Below, piece by piece: positions 1 through 7,025 of a DNA stretch of 12,063 nucleotides (its first letter is position 1; each line of letters starts with the position of its first letter). This stretch comes from an uncultured Thermomonas sp. (GTDB lineage Bacteria; Pseudomonadota; Gammaproteobacteria; Xanthomonadales; Xanthomonadaceae). A program made the translations under genes and the position numbers. The stretch covers positions 1 to 12,063 of the forward strand of contig CAMLJA010000031.1 in NCBI GenBank assembly GCA_946480065.1, read 5' to 3'. The notes below the pieces were generated by a model. That model saw only the letters and a program-made list of their open reading frames with translations. It was not told the DNA's origin and made no database searches.

Positions 1-239
1 TGGTCCACCACGCCCGCGGCGAGGACCTGATCGAGGAGTCGCTGAAGTCGCTGGAATCGGAATTCGGCGAACGCTTCGTGCGCATCCACCGCAACTGCCT
101 GGTGGCGCGCAACGAGATCGTCGAGCTGCGGCGCGCGGTGGACGGCCACACCCAGGCGGTGCTGCGGCACGGCGAGCATCCGCTGGAGGTCAGCCGGCGC
201 TGCGTGGCGCAGCTGCGCGACACCTTGCGGCACCTGTAG
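1..239 (+). CDS. algR: LytTR-type response regulator, C-terminal end (AlgR-like), partial
   Basis: The window opens inside this gene; the reading frame starts at base 3, and 78 residues are visible before the TAG stop at 237-239. The visible part is a LytTR DNA-binding domain. It has the run [20 protein letters not shown] followed by [11 protein letters not shown], matching the family pattern in which an aromatic residue and an 'RIHR' segment precede the strand 'xLVNxxxI'. The receiver domain would lie upstream, outside the window. LytTR regulators bind direct repeats in promoters; AlgR of Pseudomonas is the best-known one and is also encoded immediately upstream of hemC. That neighbourhood, conserved here, is the main reason for the AlgR name. 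The LytTR family call is strong, but AlgR orthology is inferred from context and a partial protein. Confidence 0.85.
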   Translation, partial: VHHARGEDLIEESLKSLESEFGERFVRIHRNCLVARNEIVELRRAVDGHTQAVLRHGEHPLEVSRRCVAQLRDTLRHL

Positions 240-266
240 GACCGCCCTCTCCGCAATCGCTCCACC

Positions 267-293
267 CGGCGGTTCCCCCGGGGCGCACCGCCG
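267..293. other. GC-rich stem-loop between algR-like gene and hemC
   Basis: Seven-base arms CGGCGGT (267-273) and ACCGCCG (287-293) are perfect reverse complements around a 13-base loop that itself contains CCCCGGGG. No T-run follows, so it does not look like a classical intrinsic terminator. It ends about 20 bases upstream of the -10-like box of hemC and could act at the DNA or RNA level (termination or insulation of the upstream gene, or protein binding). In such GC-rich DNA, chance palindromes are common. Confidence 0.3.
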
Positions 294-313
294 CCGCGGG
301 CGGGGAACTGCCC

Positions 314-319
314 GATAAT
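314..319 (+). promoter_or_regulatory. -10-like box of hemC, probably leaderless
   Basis: GATAAT matches the sigma-70 -10 consensus at five of six positions and is the only AT-rich patch in the intergenic region. It ends six bases (GCGCGC) before the hemC ATG, so transcription would be expected to begin at or very near the A of the start codon. No Shine-Dalgarno sequence is present in front of hemC, which fits a leaderless transcript. No convincing -35 box is visible about 17 bases upstream (CCGCCG). Confidence 0.5.
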
Positions 320-325
320 GCGCGC

Positions 326-1240
326 ATGACCGTCCTGCGCATCGCCACCCGCAAGAGCCCGCTCGCCCTCTGGCAGACCGAACACGTGGCCGACCGATTG
401 CGCGCGGCGCACCCCGGCCTGCAGGTCGAACTGGTGCCGCTCAGCACGCGCGGCGACGAGATCCTCGACCGCTCGCTGGCGGCGATCGGCGGCAAGGGCC
501 TGTTCCTCAAGGAACTCGAAGTCGCGATGCAGCGCGGCGACGCCGACTGCGCGGTGCACTCGCTCAAGGACGTGCCGATGACGCTGGAGCCCGGCTTCGC
601 CGTGACGGCGATCCTGGCCCGCGCCGACCACGCCGATGCCTTCGTCAGCAACCGGTTCGACGGCATCGACGCGCTGCCGCGGGGCGCGCGCGTGGGCACC
701 TCCTCGCTGCGGCGGCAGGCGCAGCTGCGGGCGCTGCGCCCGGACCTGGAATTGCTCGACCTGCGCGGCAACGTCAACACCCGGCTGGGCAAGCTCGACG
801 CCGGCGACTACGACGCCATCGTGCTGGCCTGCGCCGGCCTGCAGCGGCTGGGCTTCGACGCGCGCATCCGCGCGCGGCTGGACGCGCCGGCCTGGCTGCC
901 GGCGCCGGCGCAGGGCGCCATCGCGATCGAGTGCCGCGACGACGATCCGGGCGCGGCGGCGCTGTGCGCCGCGCTGGACGACGCCCCCACCCGCGCCTGC
1001 GTGGCCGCCGAGCGGGCGATGAACCGCGCCCTCGACGGCAGCTGCCACGTGCCGGTGGCGGCACTGGCGCGCCTGCACGATGGCGTGCTCGCGCTGCAGG
1101 GGCTGGTCGGCGCGGCGGCCGACGGCCGCTGCGTGCGCGCGGCGGCGGAAGGCCCGGCAGACGCCCCGGCCGCGCTCGGCCAGGCGGTGGCCGAACGGCT
1201 GCTGGCGCAGGGCGCGCGCGCGCTGATCGACGCCGGCTGA
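326..1240 (+). CDS. hemC: Hydroxymethylbilane synthase (porphobilinogen deaminase)
   Basis: This enzyme polymerises four porphobilinogen molecules into the linear tetrapyrrole hydroxymethylbilane in the cytoplasm, the third common step of haem and sirohaem synthesis. The 304-residue protein has the usual family length. It starts with the typical strand [13 protein letters not shown], carries HSLKDVP with the likely catalytic Asp82 (the counterpart of Asp84 in E. coli), and has GSCHVPVAA with Cys240 as the attachment site of the dipyrromethane cofactor. The Arg-rich substrate segment [11 protein letters not shown] lies near residues 129-139. The ATG at 326 is chosen because the conserved N-terminus starts directly there, with a -10-like box six bases upstream. 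hemD, often next to hemC, is not found downstream: the following gene is convergent after only 14 bases. Identification is secure. Confidence 0.98.
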   Translation: MTVLRIATRKSPLALWQTEHVADRLRAAHPGLQVELVPLSTRGDEILDRSLAAIGGKGLFLKELEVAMQRGDADCAVHSLKDVPMTLEPGFAVTAILARADHADAFVSNRFDGIDALPRGARVGTSSLRRQAQLRALRPDLELLDLRGNVNTRLGKLDAGDYDAIVLACAGLQRLGFDARIRARLDAPAWLPAPAQGAIAIECRDDDPGAAALCAALDDAPTRACVAAERAMNRALDGSCHVPVAALARLHDGVLALQGLVGAAADGRCVRAAAEGPADAPAALGQAVAERLLAQGARALIDAG

Positions 1241-1254
1241 GCGGCGCGCGCGAC

Positions 1255-1890
1255 TCAGAACACGTAGCGCAAATTGAGGGTGGCGTCGGTCCGGTTGCGG
1301 CCGGGAGCCTCGCTGTCGCGGCGCAGCTCCACCCCGGAGCTCAGGGTCAGGTCCGGCTGCAGGGCCACCTTCACCAGCAGGCTGTTGCGCAGGTAGGTGC
1401 CCTGCTGGCCGGTCTCGATCCGGGTCACCTGCGACAGGCGGACGCGCGGCCCCAGCGGCTGCCGCCACTCCACTGCGCCGCGCAGCACCGGGCCGATGCC
1501 GGCGGTGCCGTCGTCGGCATACGGCTGCAGGCGGAAACCGGGGGCGACCTCCAGCACCAGGCTGGCCTGGTCCTGCTGGAGCGCCTGCAGGCCATATTGC
1601 AGGCCGAGGCGGGCGTTGCTGCCCTGCGGCTGCATCCAGTCGCGCCGGCGCGCGTCGGCCAGCCGCAGGCGGGCGTCGCCGCCGGGCAGGTCGCGGCCGT
1701 CGATCCGGCGCTGGCCGCGCGGGATGTCCGCCATCGCCTCCACCCGCCATTCGCCCAGCAGGCAGCGCTGCGGCCGGCAGCGCGGCGGCGCGAGCACCCG
1801 CCGCGCCACCACCGGTTCGGGCAGTGCGACGGGCGCCTGGTCGATGACGGTCGGCGGCGCGATGAACGCCAGCCAGAGCAGCGGCAGCAT
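1255..1890 (-). CDS. Probable outer-membrane beta-barrel protein, function unknown
   Basis: The product is 211 residues. It begins with a hydrophobic stretch (MLPLLWLAFIAPP) that could be a short signal peptide, although it has no positive n-region. The C-terminal two thirds alternate polar and hydrophobic residues as in amphipathic beta-strands (for example LGLQYGLQALQ, ASLVLEVAPGF, LSSGVELRRD, ATLNLRYVF), with charged turns between. It ends in Phe, the C-terminal aromatic typical of proteins inserted by the BAM complex. Two cysteines in RCRPQRCLLGEW-like sequence near residues 38-44 could form a periplasmic disulfide. It lies 55 bases downstream of the membrane-anchor gene on the same strand and may be the last gene of that operon, or stand alone. 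No clear ribosome-binding site was seen before the ATG at 1890. I do not recognise a named family; the barrel assignment is inferred from pattern. Confidence 0.6.
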   Translation of the reverse strand: MLPLLWLAFIAPPTVIDQAPVALPEPVVARRVLAPPRCRPQRCLLGEWRVEAMADIPRGQRRIDGRDLPGGDARLRLADARRRDWMQPQGSNARLGLQYGLQALQQDQASLVLEVAPGFRLQPYADDGTAGIGPVLRGAVEWRQPLGPRVRLSQVTRIETGQQGTYLRNSLLVKVALQPDLTLSSGVELRRDSEAPGRNRTDATLNLRYVF

Positions 1891-1945
1891 GGGAACGGTC
1901 GTGGCGGAAACAGCGGTCCGATTCTAGCGCGGGGCCCGGCGGGGC

Positions 1946-2890
1946 TCAGTAGTACAGCGTGACCACGTGCCGGGCCTCGGCGAAGAACAGCCAGCGCTCC
2001 ACCACCGCGCCCGCCAGCGCGCAGGCGGCGCCCAGCGGCAGCGCCCAGGCGGGCGTCCCCGGGCGTGCGGCCGCCAGCGCCAGCAGCGCCAGCGGCGCCA
2101 GCGCGAACAGGACCAGCGCCGCCGCGCGCAGCGCGCGCGCGTGCCGCCGCGCCACCGCGAACGCCATCTCGCGGGTGATGTAGTTGGCTTCGGTGTGCGG
2201 CCGCTCGAACACCGCCGCGGTGCGCGCGGGCAGGCCGATCGCGTCGCCGCGCGCCAGCGGCAGGCCGGCGTGGTCGATGTCGCGCCAGTAGCGCCACTTC
2301 AGCAGCGCCAGCAGCGCCGGGCCCGCCGCCAGCGCGGCCAGCGTCGCGGCGGAGGGCGGCTGGCGGTGCAGCGCGGCCAGCAGCCAGCCGCCGGTGGCCA
2401 GGGCGAACAGCAGGTAGACCGCCGGCACCAGCCGGTGGCGCCAGGCCGGCACCGGCTTGAGCGAGGCGTAGATCATCGCGGTGCAGGCCACCGTGGCCAG
2501 CGCCAGCAGCGCCAGCAGCGCGGCGACCGCCGCCCCGGCCGCACTGGCCGCCACCGCCGCGCCGGCGGCGTCCGGCGCCAGCATCCCGGGCAACAGGCCC
2601 AGCGCGAAGGCCAGCGCCACCGGCACCACCGCCACCGCCAGCACGCCCTCGCGCGACAGCCACGAGGTCCGCCACTGCGAGAACGCGCGCCAGGCCCGCG
2701 CCGGCTTGCCCAGGTGCAGCAGCGAGCTGAGCAGGCCCACGGTGGACAGCAGCAGGCCCAGCGCGGTCGCCCACAGCAGCGCGCGCGGCGCGGCGCCCGC
2801 GCGCAGCGACAGCAGCGCGGCCCAGGCCAGCAGGCCGTAGCCGGCGCCCGACAGGGTGGTGAAGACGATGACCGAGAACGCGGGGTTCAT
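1946..2890 (-). CDS. soeC: DmsC-family membrane anchor subunit of a molybdopterin oxidoreductase (SoeC-like)
   Basis: This is the integral membrane subunit that anchors the catalytic and iron-sulfur subunits and exchanges electrons with the quinone pool. The 314 residues contain about eight hydrophobic helices (roughly 5-29, 38-60, 82-104, 112-136, 153-175, 181-197, 252-275, 281-304). The start MNPAFSVIVFTTLSGAGYG, the loop SSLLHLGKPARAWRAFSQW followed by RTSWLSREG (54-82), and the end ERWLFFAEARHVVTLYY are characteristic of the DmsC anchor family. Length and fold also fit SoeC of sulfite-oxidising complexes. It lies 88 bases downstream of the ybjQ-like gene, with no obvious Shine-Dalgarno sequence, so it may depend on read-through from the upstream genes. 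The family is secure; the specific 'Soe' name depends on the A-subunit evidence. Confidence 0.85.
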   Translation of the reverse strand: MNPAFSVIVFTTLSGAGYGLLAWAALLSLRAGAAPRALLWATALGLLLSTVGLLSSLLHLGKPARAWRAFSQWRTSWLSREGVLAVAVVPVALAFALGLLPGMLAPDAAGAAVAASAAGAAVAALLALLALATVACTAMIYASLKPVPAWRHRLVPAVYLLFALATGGWLLAALHRQPPSAATLAALAAGPALLALLKWRYWRDIDHAGLPLARGDAIGLPARTAAVFERPHTEANYITREMAFAVARRHARALRAAALVLFALAPLALLALAAARPGTPAWALPLGAACALAGAVVERWLFFAEARHVVTLYY

Positions 2891-2978
2891 TCGGCGCCCG
2901 CCTGCGCGACAGCGGCGCGCGCCGGGCCGCGCCTGGCATGGCCGCGCGCGAGCCTGGCGAGTGCGGTACGGCGCATGC

Positions 2979-3323
2979 CTATTCGACCACCACCGCGGTG
3001 CCCGAGCAGGACACCATCAGCATCGAGCCGCCGTCCTGGATCTGGATGGTCTCGTAGTCCATGTCCACGCCCACCACCGCGTTGGCGCCGCGCTCGCGGG
3101 CGGCGGCCAGCATGTCCTCCAGCGCCTCGGTCTTGGCCGCGCGCAGCACCTTCTCGTAGCTGCCGCTGCGGCCGCCGACCAGGTCGCGCAGGCCGGCGAA
3201 CAGATCGCGGAACATGTTCGCGCCGAGGATGGCGTCGCCGCCGACCAGGCCCTTGTAGGCGACGATGCGCCGGCCTTCGAAGCCGGACGTGGTGGTGATC
3301 AGGATCTCGTTCTCGCTGGCCAT
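2979..3323 (-). CDS. ybjQ: YbjQ/UPF0145 family protein inside the oxidoreductase operon
   Basis: The 114-residue protein matches the YbjQ family along its whole length: [72 protein letters not shown] and [17 protein letters not shown] are the conserved blocks. These are small soluble proteins thought to form ring-like oligomers. They are annotated as putative heavy-metal-binding proteins, but their biochemical role is not established. A single Cys is present near the C-terminus (SCSGTA). The ATG at 3323 is supported by a strong AAGGA seven bases upstream that overlaps the stop codon of the B-subunit gene, which implies translational coupling. Its location between the Fe-S and membrane-anchor genes suggests a role linked to assembly, metal or redox function of that enzyme, but this is inference. 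Confidence 0.93.
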   Translation of the reverse strand: MASENEILITTTSGFEGRRIVAYKGLVGGDAILGANMFRDLFAGLRDLVGGRSGSYEKVLRAAKTEALEDMLAAARERGANAVVGVDMDYETIQIQDGGSMLMVSCSGTAVVVE

Positions 3324-3330
3324 GGCGGTG

Positions 3331-3335
3331 TCCTT
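3331..3335 (-). promoter_or_regulatory. Shine-Dalgarno of the ybjQ-like gene overlapping the soeB-like stop codon
   Basis: On the minus strand, AAGGA lies seven bases before the ATG at 3323, and its first A is the last base of the TGA stop of the upstream Fe-S subunit gene. It is the clearest ribosome-binding site in the operon. It fixes the start of the small protein and argues that it is translated together with the oxidoreductase genes. Confidence 0.7.
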
Positions 3336-4081
3336 CAGCGTTTGAGGAGGCGGTGCAGCCAGCGCGCGGCCAGGCTGCCGGAATCGGCGGGACCGGCGCC
3401 ATCGTCCGCCGGCGCCGCGTCGCCGGCGCGGCGCGGGCGCGGCGGCAGGTAGCGGTTGACCGGCGCATAGCCGAGCTCGGGCATCAGCGCCACGCCGCCG
3501 CGTTCGGCGACCAGCTTCGACACCTCGGAGCCGGGATCGCCCAGGTCGCCGAAGTGCCGCGCCCGCGTCGGGCAGGCCTGCACGCAGGCGGGCTGGCGGT
3601 CCGCCTCGTCCAGCTTGTCGTTGTAGATGCGGTCCACGCACAGCGTGCATTTCTTCATCACGCCCTCGACCTCGCTGTACTCGCGGGCGCCGTACGGGCA
3701 GGCCCACGAACACAGCTTGCAGCCGATGCACTTGTCCTCGTCGACCAGCACGATGCCGTCCTCGGCGCGCTTGTAGCTGGCGCCGGTGGGGCACACGGTG
3801 ACGCAGGCCGGGGTCTCGCAATGCAGGCAGCTGCGCGGGAAGTGCAGGGTCTGGGCCGGCTGCGCCGTCGCCGGCTCGGGCGCGAGTTCGTAGCTGTGCA
3901 CGCGGTTGAACCACACGCCCTGCGGCGCCTTGCCGTAGGGGCGCTCGTCGGTCAGCGGCCCGGCGATGCCGCCGGCGTTCCATTCCTTGCAGCTGGTCGC
4001 GCAGGCGTGGCAGCCCACGCAGGTGTCGAGGTCGATCACCAGCCCGAGCTTCTTCTTCGACGGCGGCGGCAGCGCGGTCAT
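3335..4081 (-). CDS. soeB: Four-[4Fe-4S] ferredoxin subunit of a molybdopterin oxidoreductase (DmsB/SoeB-like)
   Basis: This electron-transfer subunit connects the molybdenum catalytic subunit to the membrane anchor. The 248 residues hold sixteen cysteines in four groups, enough for four [4Fe-4S] clusters: C21/C24/C27/C31, C85/C88/C93/C97, C118/C121/C124/C128 and C145/C148/C166/C170. The order and spacing are those of the DmsB/PsrB/SoeB family. It has no Tat or Sec signal. After the last cluster there is a tail that is longer than in E. coli DmsB: an Ala/Gly/Asp-rich low-complexity stretch (about 218-236) and a basic amphipathic end, [12 protein letters not shown]. The ATG at 4081 overlaps the TGA of the A-subunit gene by four bases (ATGA), a strong sign of coupled translation. 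The catalogue name follows the A subunit; the ferredoxin-type role is certain. Confidence 0.93.
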   Translation of the reverse strand: MTALPPPSKKKLGLVIDLDTCVGCHACATSCKEWNAGGIAGPLTDERPYGKAPQGVWFNRVHSYELAPEPATAQPAQTLHFPRSCLHCETPACVTVCPTGASYKRAEDGIVLVDEDKCIGCKLCSWACPYGAREYSEVEGVMKKCTLCVDRIYNDKLDEADRQPACVQACPTRARHFGDLGDPGSEVSKLVAERGGVALMPELGYAPVNRYLPPRPRRAGDAAPADDGAGPADSGSLAARWLHRLLKR

Positions 4082-6951
4082 GCGCCTTCCCCGCGGCGGC
4101 CGTGCGCGCGCTCGCGCATGCGGGCGCCGTAGCGCAGCGGGCGTTCGTCCGCCTCGGCGAAGCCCAGCGGCGCGAACTGCGGCGCGCTTTCGCCGCCCCG
4201 GGCGTCGCTCCGGCGGATCGCCACCCGCAGGTCGAACCACGCCGCCTGGCCGGTGACCGGGTCGGCGTTGGCGTAGTCGCCCTTCGGGGTGACGTCCGAG
4301 ATCAGGTGGTTGAGCAGGAAGCCCTTCTCGCCCTCGGGCGCGTCCGCGGCCAGCCGCCACGCGCGCCTGCGCTTGCCGATGGCGTTCCAGGTCCACACCG
4401 TGTCCGGCTGCACGTTGGCGGCGAACTTCGCCTGCACGCGGATGGTGCCGTGGTGCGAGGTCACGTCGATCCAGTCCTCGTCGGCGATGCCGTGTCGCGC
4501 ACCCGTGTCCGGATGCAGGTACAGGAAGTTGCGCGCGGCGATCTGCCGCAGCCACGCGTTCTGGCTGCCCCACGCGTGGTACATGAACATCGGCCGCTGG
4601 GTGACCGCGTTGAGCGGGAAGGCCGTGCGCGAGGTCTGGTCGTGCTCGAACGGCTCGTACCAGATCGGCAGCGGGTCGAAGTAGGTGGCCACGCGCTCCC
4701 GGTGTTCGGTCGGCGGCTGCAGCGCGCCGTGGCCCTGCGCGGCCAGCCGGAATTTCTGCAGGGTTTCCGAATACAGCTGCAGCACGATCGGCGCCTCGTC
4801 GGGCACGAAGCCGAAGCGCCGCGCCCACCGCAGGTAGTCGCGGTTGGCCATCTTGTAGTAGCGGCCCGATTCCGGGACCGGCGCATGCCAGAAGCCGCCG
4901 TGCTCGATGTAGCGCTGCAGCTGGTCCGGGTTCGGCGCGCCCTTGCCTTCCTGCGTCCCGTCCTCGCCGCGCCAGCCGGCCAGCAGGCCAACGCCGGGCG
5001 CGCGCTCGTGGCGGACGATGTAGTCCGCGTAGTCGCGGTACTGGGGCGATCCGTCGGCGTGCACCAGCCCGGGCAGGCCCAGGCGCGCACCCAGCTCGAT
5101 CAGCACCGACTGGAAGCCGCGCACGTCGCGCGGCGATCCGTCCTGCGCCGGTTGCGTCGCCGGGTCGAAGACCGGGCGGCGGATGGCGTCGCTGGCGGCG
5201 TCGGCGTCGCTGATCGGGCGGTCGAGCAGGCTGATCGCGTCGAAGCGCTCCAGGTAGGTGGTGTCGGGCAGCACCAGGTCGGCGTAGGCCACCATCTCCG
5301 AGGCGTAGGCGTCGGAATAGATGATGCGCGGGATGCGGTATTCGCCGGCTTCGTCCTTGTCGGTCAGCCACTGCATGGTCTCGCCGGTGTTCATCGCCGA
5401 GTTCCAGCTCATGTTGGCCATGAACATCAGCAGGGTGTCGATCCGGTACGGATCGCCGGCCCAGGCGTTGCGGATCACGGTGTGCATCATCCCGTGGGCG
5501 GACAGCGGATACGCCCACGAGTAGGCGTGGTCGATGCGGCGCGGCTGGCCGGCCTCGTCCACGACCAGGTCTTCCGGTCCGTGCACGAAGCCCAGCGGCC
5601 CGGCGTCCAGCGTGCCGTCGGCCCTGCGCGCCTTGCCCGGCCGGTTCGCCGGCGGGATCGGCTTGGGGAACGGCGGCTGGTAGCGGAACGAGCCGGGCGC
5701 ATCCACCGCGCCCAGCAGCAGCTGCAGCAGGTGCAGCGCGCGGCAGGTGTGGAAGCCGTTGCTGTGCGCGCTGATCCCGCGCATCGCGTGCATCGACACC
5801 GGCCGGCCTTCCATCGTCGCGTGCTCGCTGCCCCAGCTGTCGGTCCAGGCGATGGGCAACGACAGCTTCGAGTCGAAGGCCGCTTCGGCGAGCTCGCGCG
5901 CGATGCGGCGGATGGTGCCGGCGGGGATGCCGCAGCGGTCGCCGACGGCATCGGGCGAATACTGGGGATCGAGGTAGCGGTCGGCGATCAGCTGGAACAC
6001 CGGGCGCGCGCGGCGACCGTCGGCGAGCGCGTAGGTGCCGACCACGGCGGGCGCGATGTCGATGGCGCCGGCATCGCCTGCGGCCTGCGCCTGCGCGTCC
6101 CAGCACAACGCGCGCCCGTCGGCGTCGCGCGCGAACAGCCCGTCGTCGGCGCCGCCCGGGTTGTCGACCACCAGCCAGTGCGCGTTGGCGTAGCGGACCA
6201 GGTAGTCCAGGTCGATCCGGTCCGTGCGCAGCAGCTCGTGCACCAGCGCGAACGCGAACAGGCCGTCGGTGCCGGGGCGGATCCCGATCCACTCGTCGGC
6301 GATCGCGCCGTAGCCGCTGCGCACCGGGTTGACCGCGACGATCTTGGCGCCGCGCGCCTTCAGCCTGCCCAGGCCCAGCTTGATCGGGTTGCTGTCATGG
6401 TCCTCGGCCACGCCCCACAGCATGAGGTAGCGGGTGTGCTCCCAGTCCGGCTCGCCGAACTCCCAGAAGCTGCCGCCGACCGAGTACAGGCCGCCGGCGG
6501 CCATGTTCACCGAGCAGAAGCCGCCGTGCGCGGCGTAGTTGATGGTGCCGAACTGCTGCGCCCACCAGCCGGTCAGCGCCTGGCTCTGGTCGCGGCCGGT
6601 GAAGAACGCCAGCTCGTCCGGGTTGCGCTCGCGGATCGGCTTCAGCCAGGAAGTGGCGATGTCCAGCGCCTCGTCCCACTCGATCTCGCGGAACTCGCCC
6701 GCCCCGCGTTCGCCCACCCGCAGCAGCGGCTTGCGCAGCCGCGCCGGCGAGTAGTGCTGCATGATCCCGCTGGCGCCCTTGGCGCACAGCACGCCCTGGT
6801 TGACGGGGTGGTCGCGGTTGCCCTGGATGTAGCGGACCTGCCCGTCCTTCAGCCACACCTTGATGCCGCAGCGGCAGGCGCACATGTAGCAGGTGGTCGA
6901 CTTGACCTCGTCGCCGGGGGACGGCGACAGCGCGAGCGGGGGTTCGGTCAT
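4078..6951 (-). CDS. soeA: Molybdopterin (bis-MGD) oxidoreductase catalytic subunit, cytoplasmic, SoeA-like
   Basis: This is the catalytic subunit of a DMSO-reductase-superfamily enzyme, 957 residues. The N-terminal [4Fe-4S] motif is C21-x2-C24-x3-C28-x27-C56, followed by Lys58 (CAKG), the residue usually found between this cluster and the molybdopterin. The likely Mo ligand is Cys146 in [14 protein letters not shown] reductases have Ser there. A molybdopterin-binding core follows, and a C-terminal molydop-binding domain occupies roughly 775-935. The protein starts [20 protein letters not shown] with no twin-arginine signal, so it should stay in the cytoplasm. Together with the Cys ligand and a DmsC-type anchor this resembles SoeA, the cytoplasm-facing sulfite dehydrogenase described in Allochromatium vinosum and Ruegeria pomeroyi. 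A thiosulfate/polysulfide reductase-like role is the main alternative. Sulfite is thus an inferred substrate, while the enzyme class is certain. The gene is divergent from a WYL regulator and heads the operon. Confidence 0.92.
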   Translation of the reverse strand: MTEPPLALSPSPGDEVKSTTCYMCACRCGIKVWLKDGQVRYIQGNRDHPVNQGVLCAKGASGIMQHYSPARLRKPLLRVGERGAGEFREIEWDEALDIATSWLKPIRERNPDELAFFTGRDQSQALTGWWAQQFGTINYAAHGGFCSVNMAAGGLYSVGGSFWEFGEPDWEHTRYLMLWGVAEDHDSNPIKLGLGRLKARGAKIVAVNPVRSGYGAIADEWIGIRPGTDGLFAFALVHELLRTDRIDLDYLVRYANAHWLVVDNPGGADDGLFARDADGRALCWDAQAQAAGDAGAIDIAPAVVGTYALADGRRARPVFQLIADRYLDPQYSPDAVGDRCGIPAGTIRRIARELAEAAFDSKLSLPIAWTDSWGSEHATMEGRPVSMHAMRGISAHSNGFHTCRALHLLQLLLGAVDAPGSFRYQPPFPKPIPPANRPGKARRADGTLDAGPLGFVHGPEDLVVDEAGQPRRIDHAYSWAYPLSAHGMMHTVIRNAWAGDPYRIDTLLMFMANMSWNSAMNTGETMQWLTDKDEAGEYRIPRIIYSDAYASEMVAYADLVLPDTTYLERFDAISLLDRPISDADAASDAIRRPVFDPATQPAQDGSPRDVRGFQSVLIELGARLGLPGLVHADGSPQYRDYADYIVRHERAPGVGLLAGWRGEDGTQEGKGAPNPDQLQRYIEHGGFWHAPVPESGRYYKMANRDYLRWARRFGFVPDEAPIVLQLYSETLQKFRLAAQGHGALQPPTEHRERVATYFDPLPIWYEPFEHDQTSRTAFPLNAVTQRPMFMYHAWGSQNAWLRQIAARNFLYLHPDTGARHGIADEDWIDVTSHHGTIRVQAKFAANVQPDTVWTWNAIGKRRRAWRLAADAPEGEKGFLLNHLISDVTPKGDYANADPVTGQAAWFDLRVAIRRSDARGGESAPQFAPLGFAEADERPLRYGARMRERAHGRRGEGA

Positions 6952-6957
6952 GCGCGC

Positions 6958-6963
6958 ATTGTG
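6958..6963 (-). promoter_or_regulatory. -10-like box of the soeA-like operon, probably leaderless
   Basis: Read on the minus strand, CACAAT (four of six matches to TATAAT) ends exactly six bases (GCGCGC) before the ATG at 6951. The stretch AATGCGCGCATGACCG is identical, 16 of 16, to that at the hemC start. No Shine-Dalgarno sequence precedes the ATG. The box is weaker than that of hemC, which would fit a promoter needing an activator. Confidence 0.4.
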
Positions 6964-6998
6964 CCTGCGCCCCGCCGGCAGGGCGATCCCGCTGCGGA

Positions 6999-7013
6999 CC
7001 GCCGGTTCGGCGG
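6999..7013. promoter_or_regulatory. Inverted repeat in the divergent promoter region, candidate operator
   Basis: Six-base arms CCGCCG (6999-7004) and CGGCGG (7008-7013) flank GTT. The repeat directly abuts the -10-like box of the WYL regulator gene and lies in the 74-bp region shared with the divergent oxidoreductase operon. A protein bound here would block the regulator's own promoter, so autoregulation is plausible. It is short and GC-only, so chance cannot be excluded. Confidence 0.3.
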
Positions 7014-7019
7014 CATAAT
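7014..7019 (+). promoter_or_regulatory. -10-like box of the WYL regulator gene, probably leaderless
   Basis: CATAAT (five of six matches to the sigma-70 -10 consensus) ends six bases before the ATG at 7026, the same spacing seen at hemC and at the divergent oxidoreductase gene. The intervening CGGGGC is a poor Shine-Dalgarno at too short a distance. No clear -35 element was seen. Confidence 0.45.
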
Positions 7020-7025
7020 CGGGGC

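Noticed and set aside
317..329. A three-codon upstream frame ATG CGC GCA TGA overlapping the hemC start, and the same at the soeA-like start
   Set aside because: If transcription starts at the main ATG, as the -10 spacing suggests, this frame is not in the mRNA. It is better explained as part of the promoter spacer.
2480..2530. Repeated GCCAGCAGC units that look like a short tandem repeat
   Set aside because: They lie in the anchor gene and encode Leu/Ala-rich membrane helix sequence with biased codons. No regular unit is maintained.
3335..6292. A 985-codon minus-strand frame that could be read as a fusion of the B subunit with a long N-terminal part
   Set aside because: Only the last 248 codons are ferredoxin-like. 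The rest is Arg/Ala-rich out-of-frame translation of the A gene, and the true start at 4081 forms the ATGA overlap.
4078..6951. A twin-arginine signal on the A subunit
   Set aside because: The first 20 residues contain no Arg pair and no hydrophobic stretch. The cluster motif begins at residue 21, leaving no room for a signal peptide.
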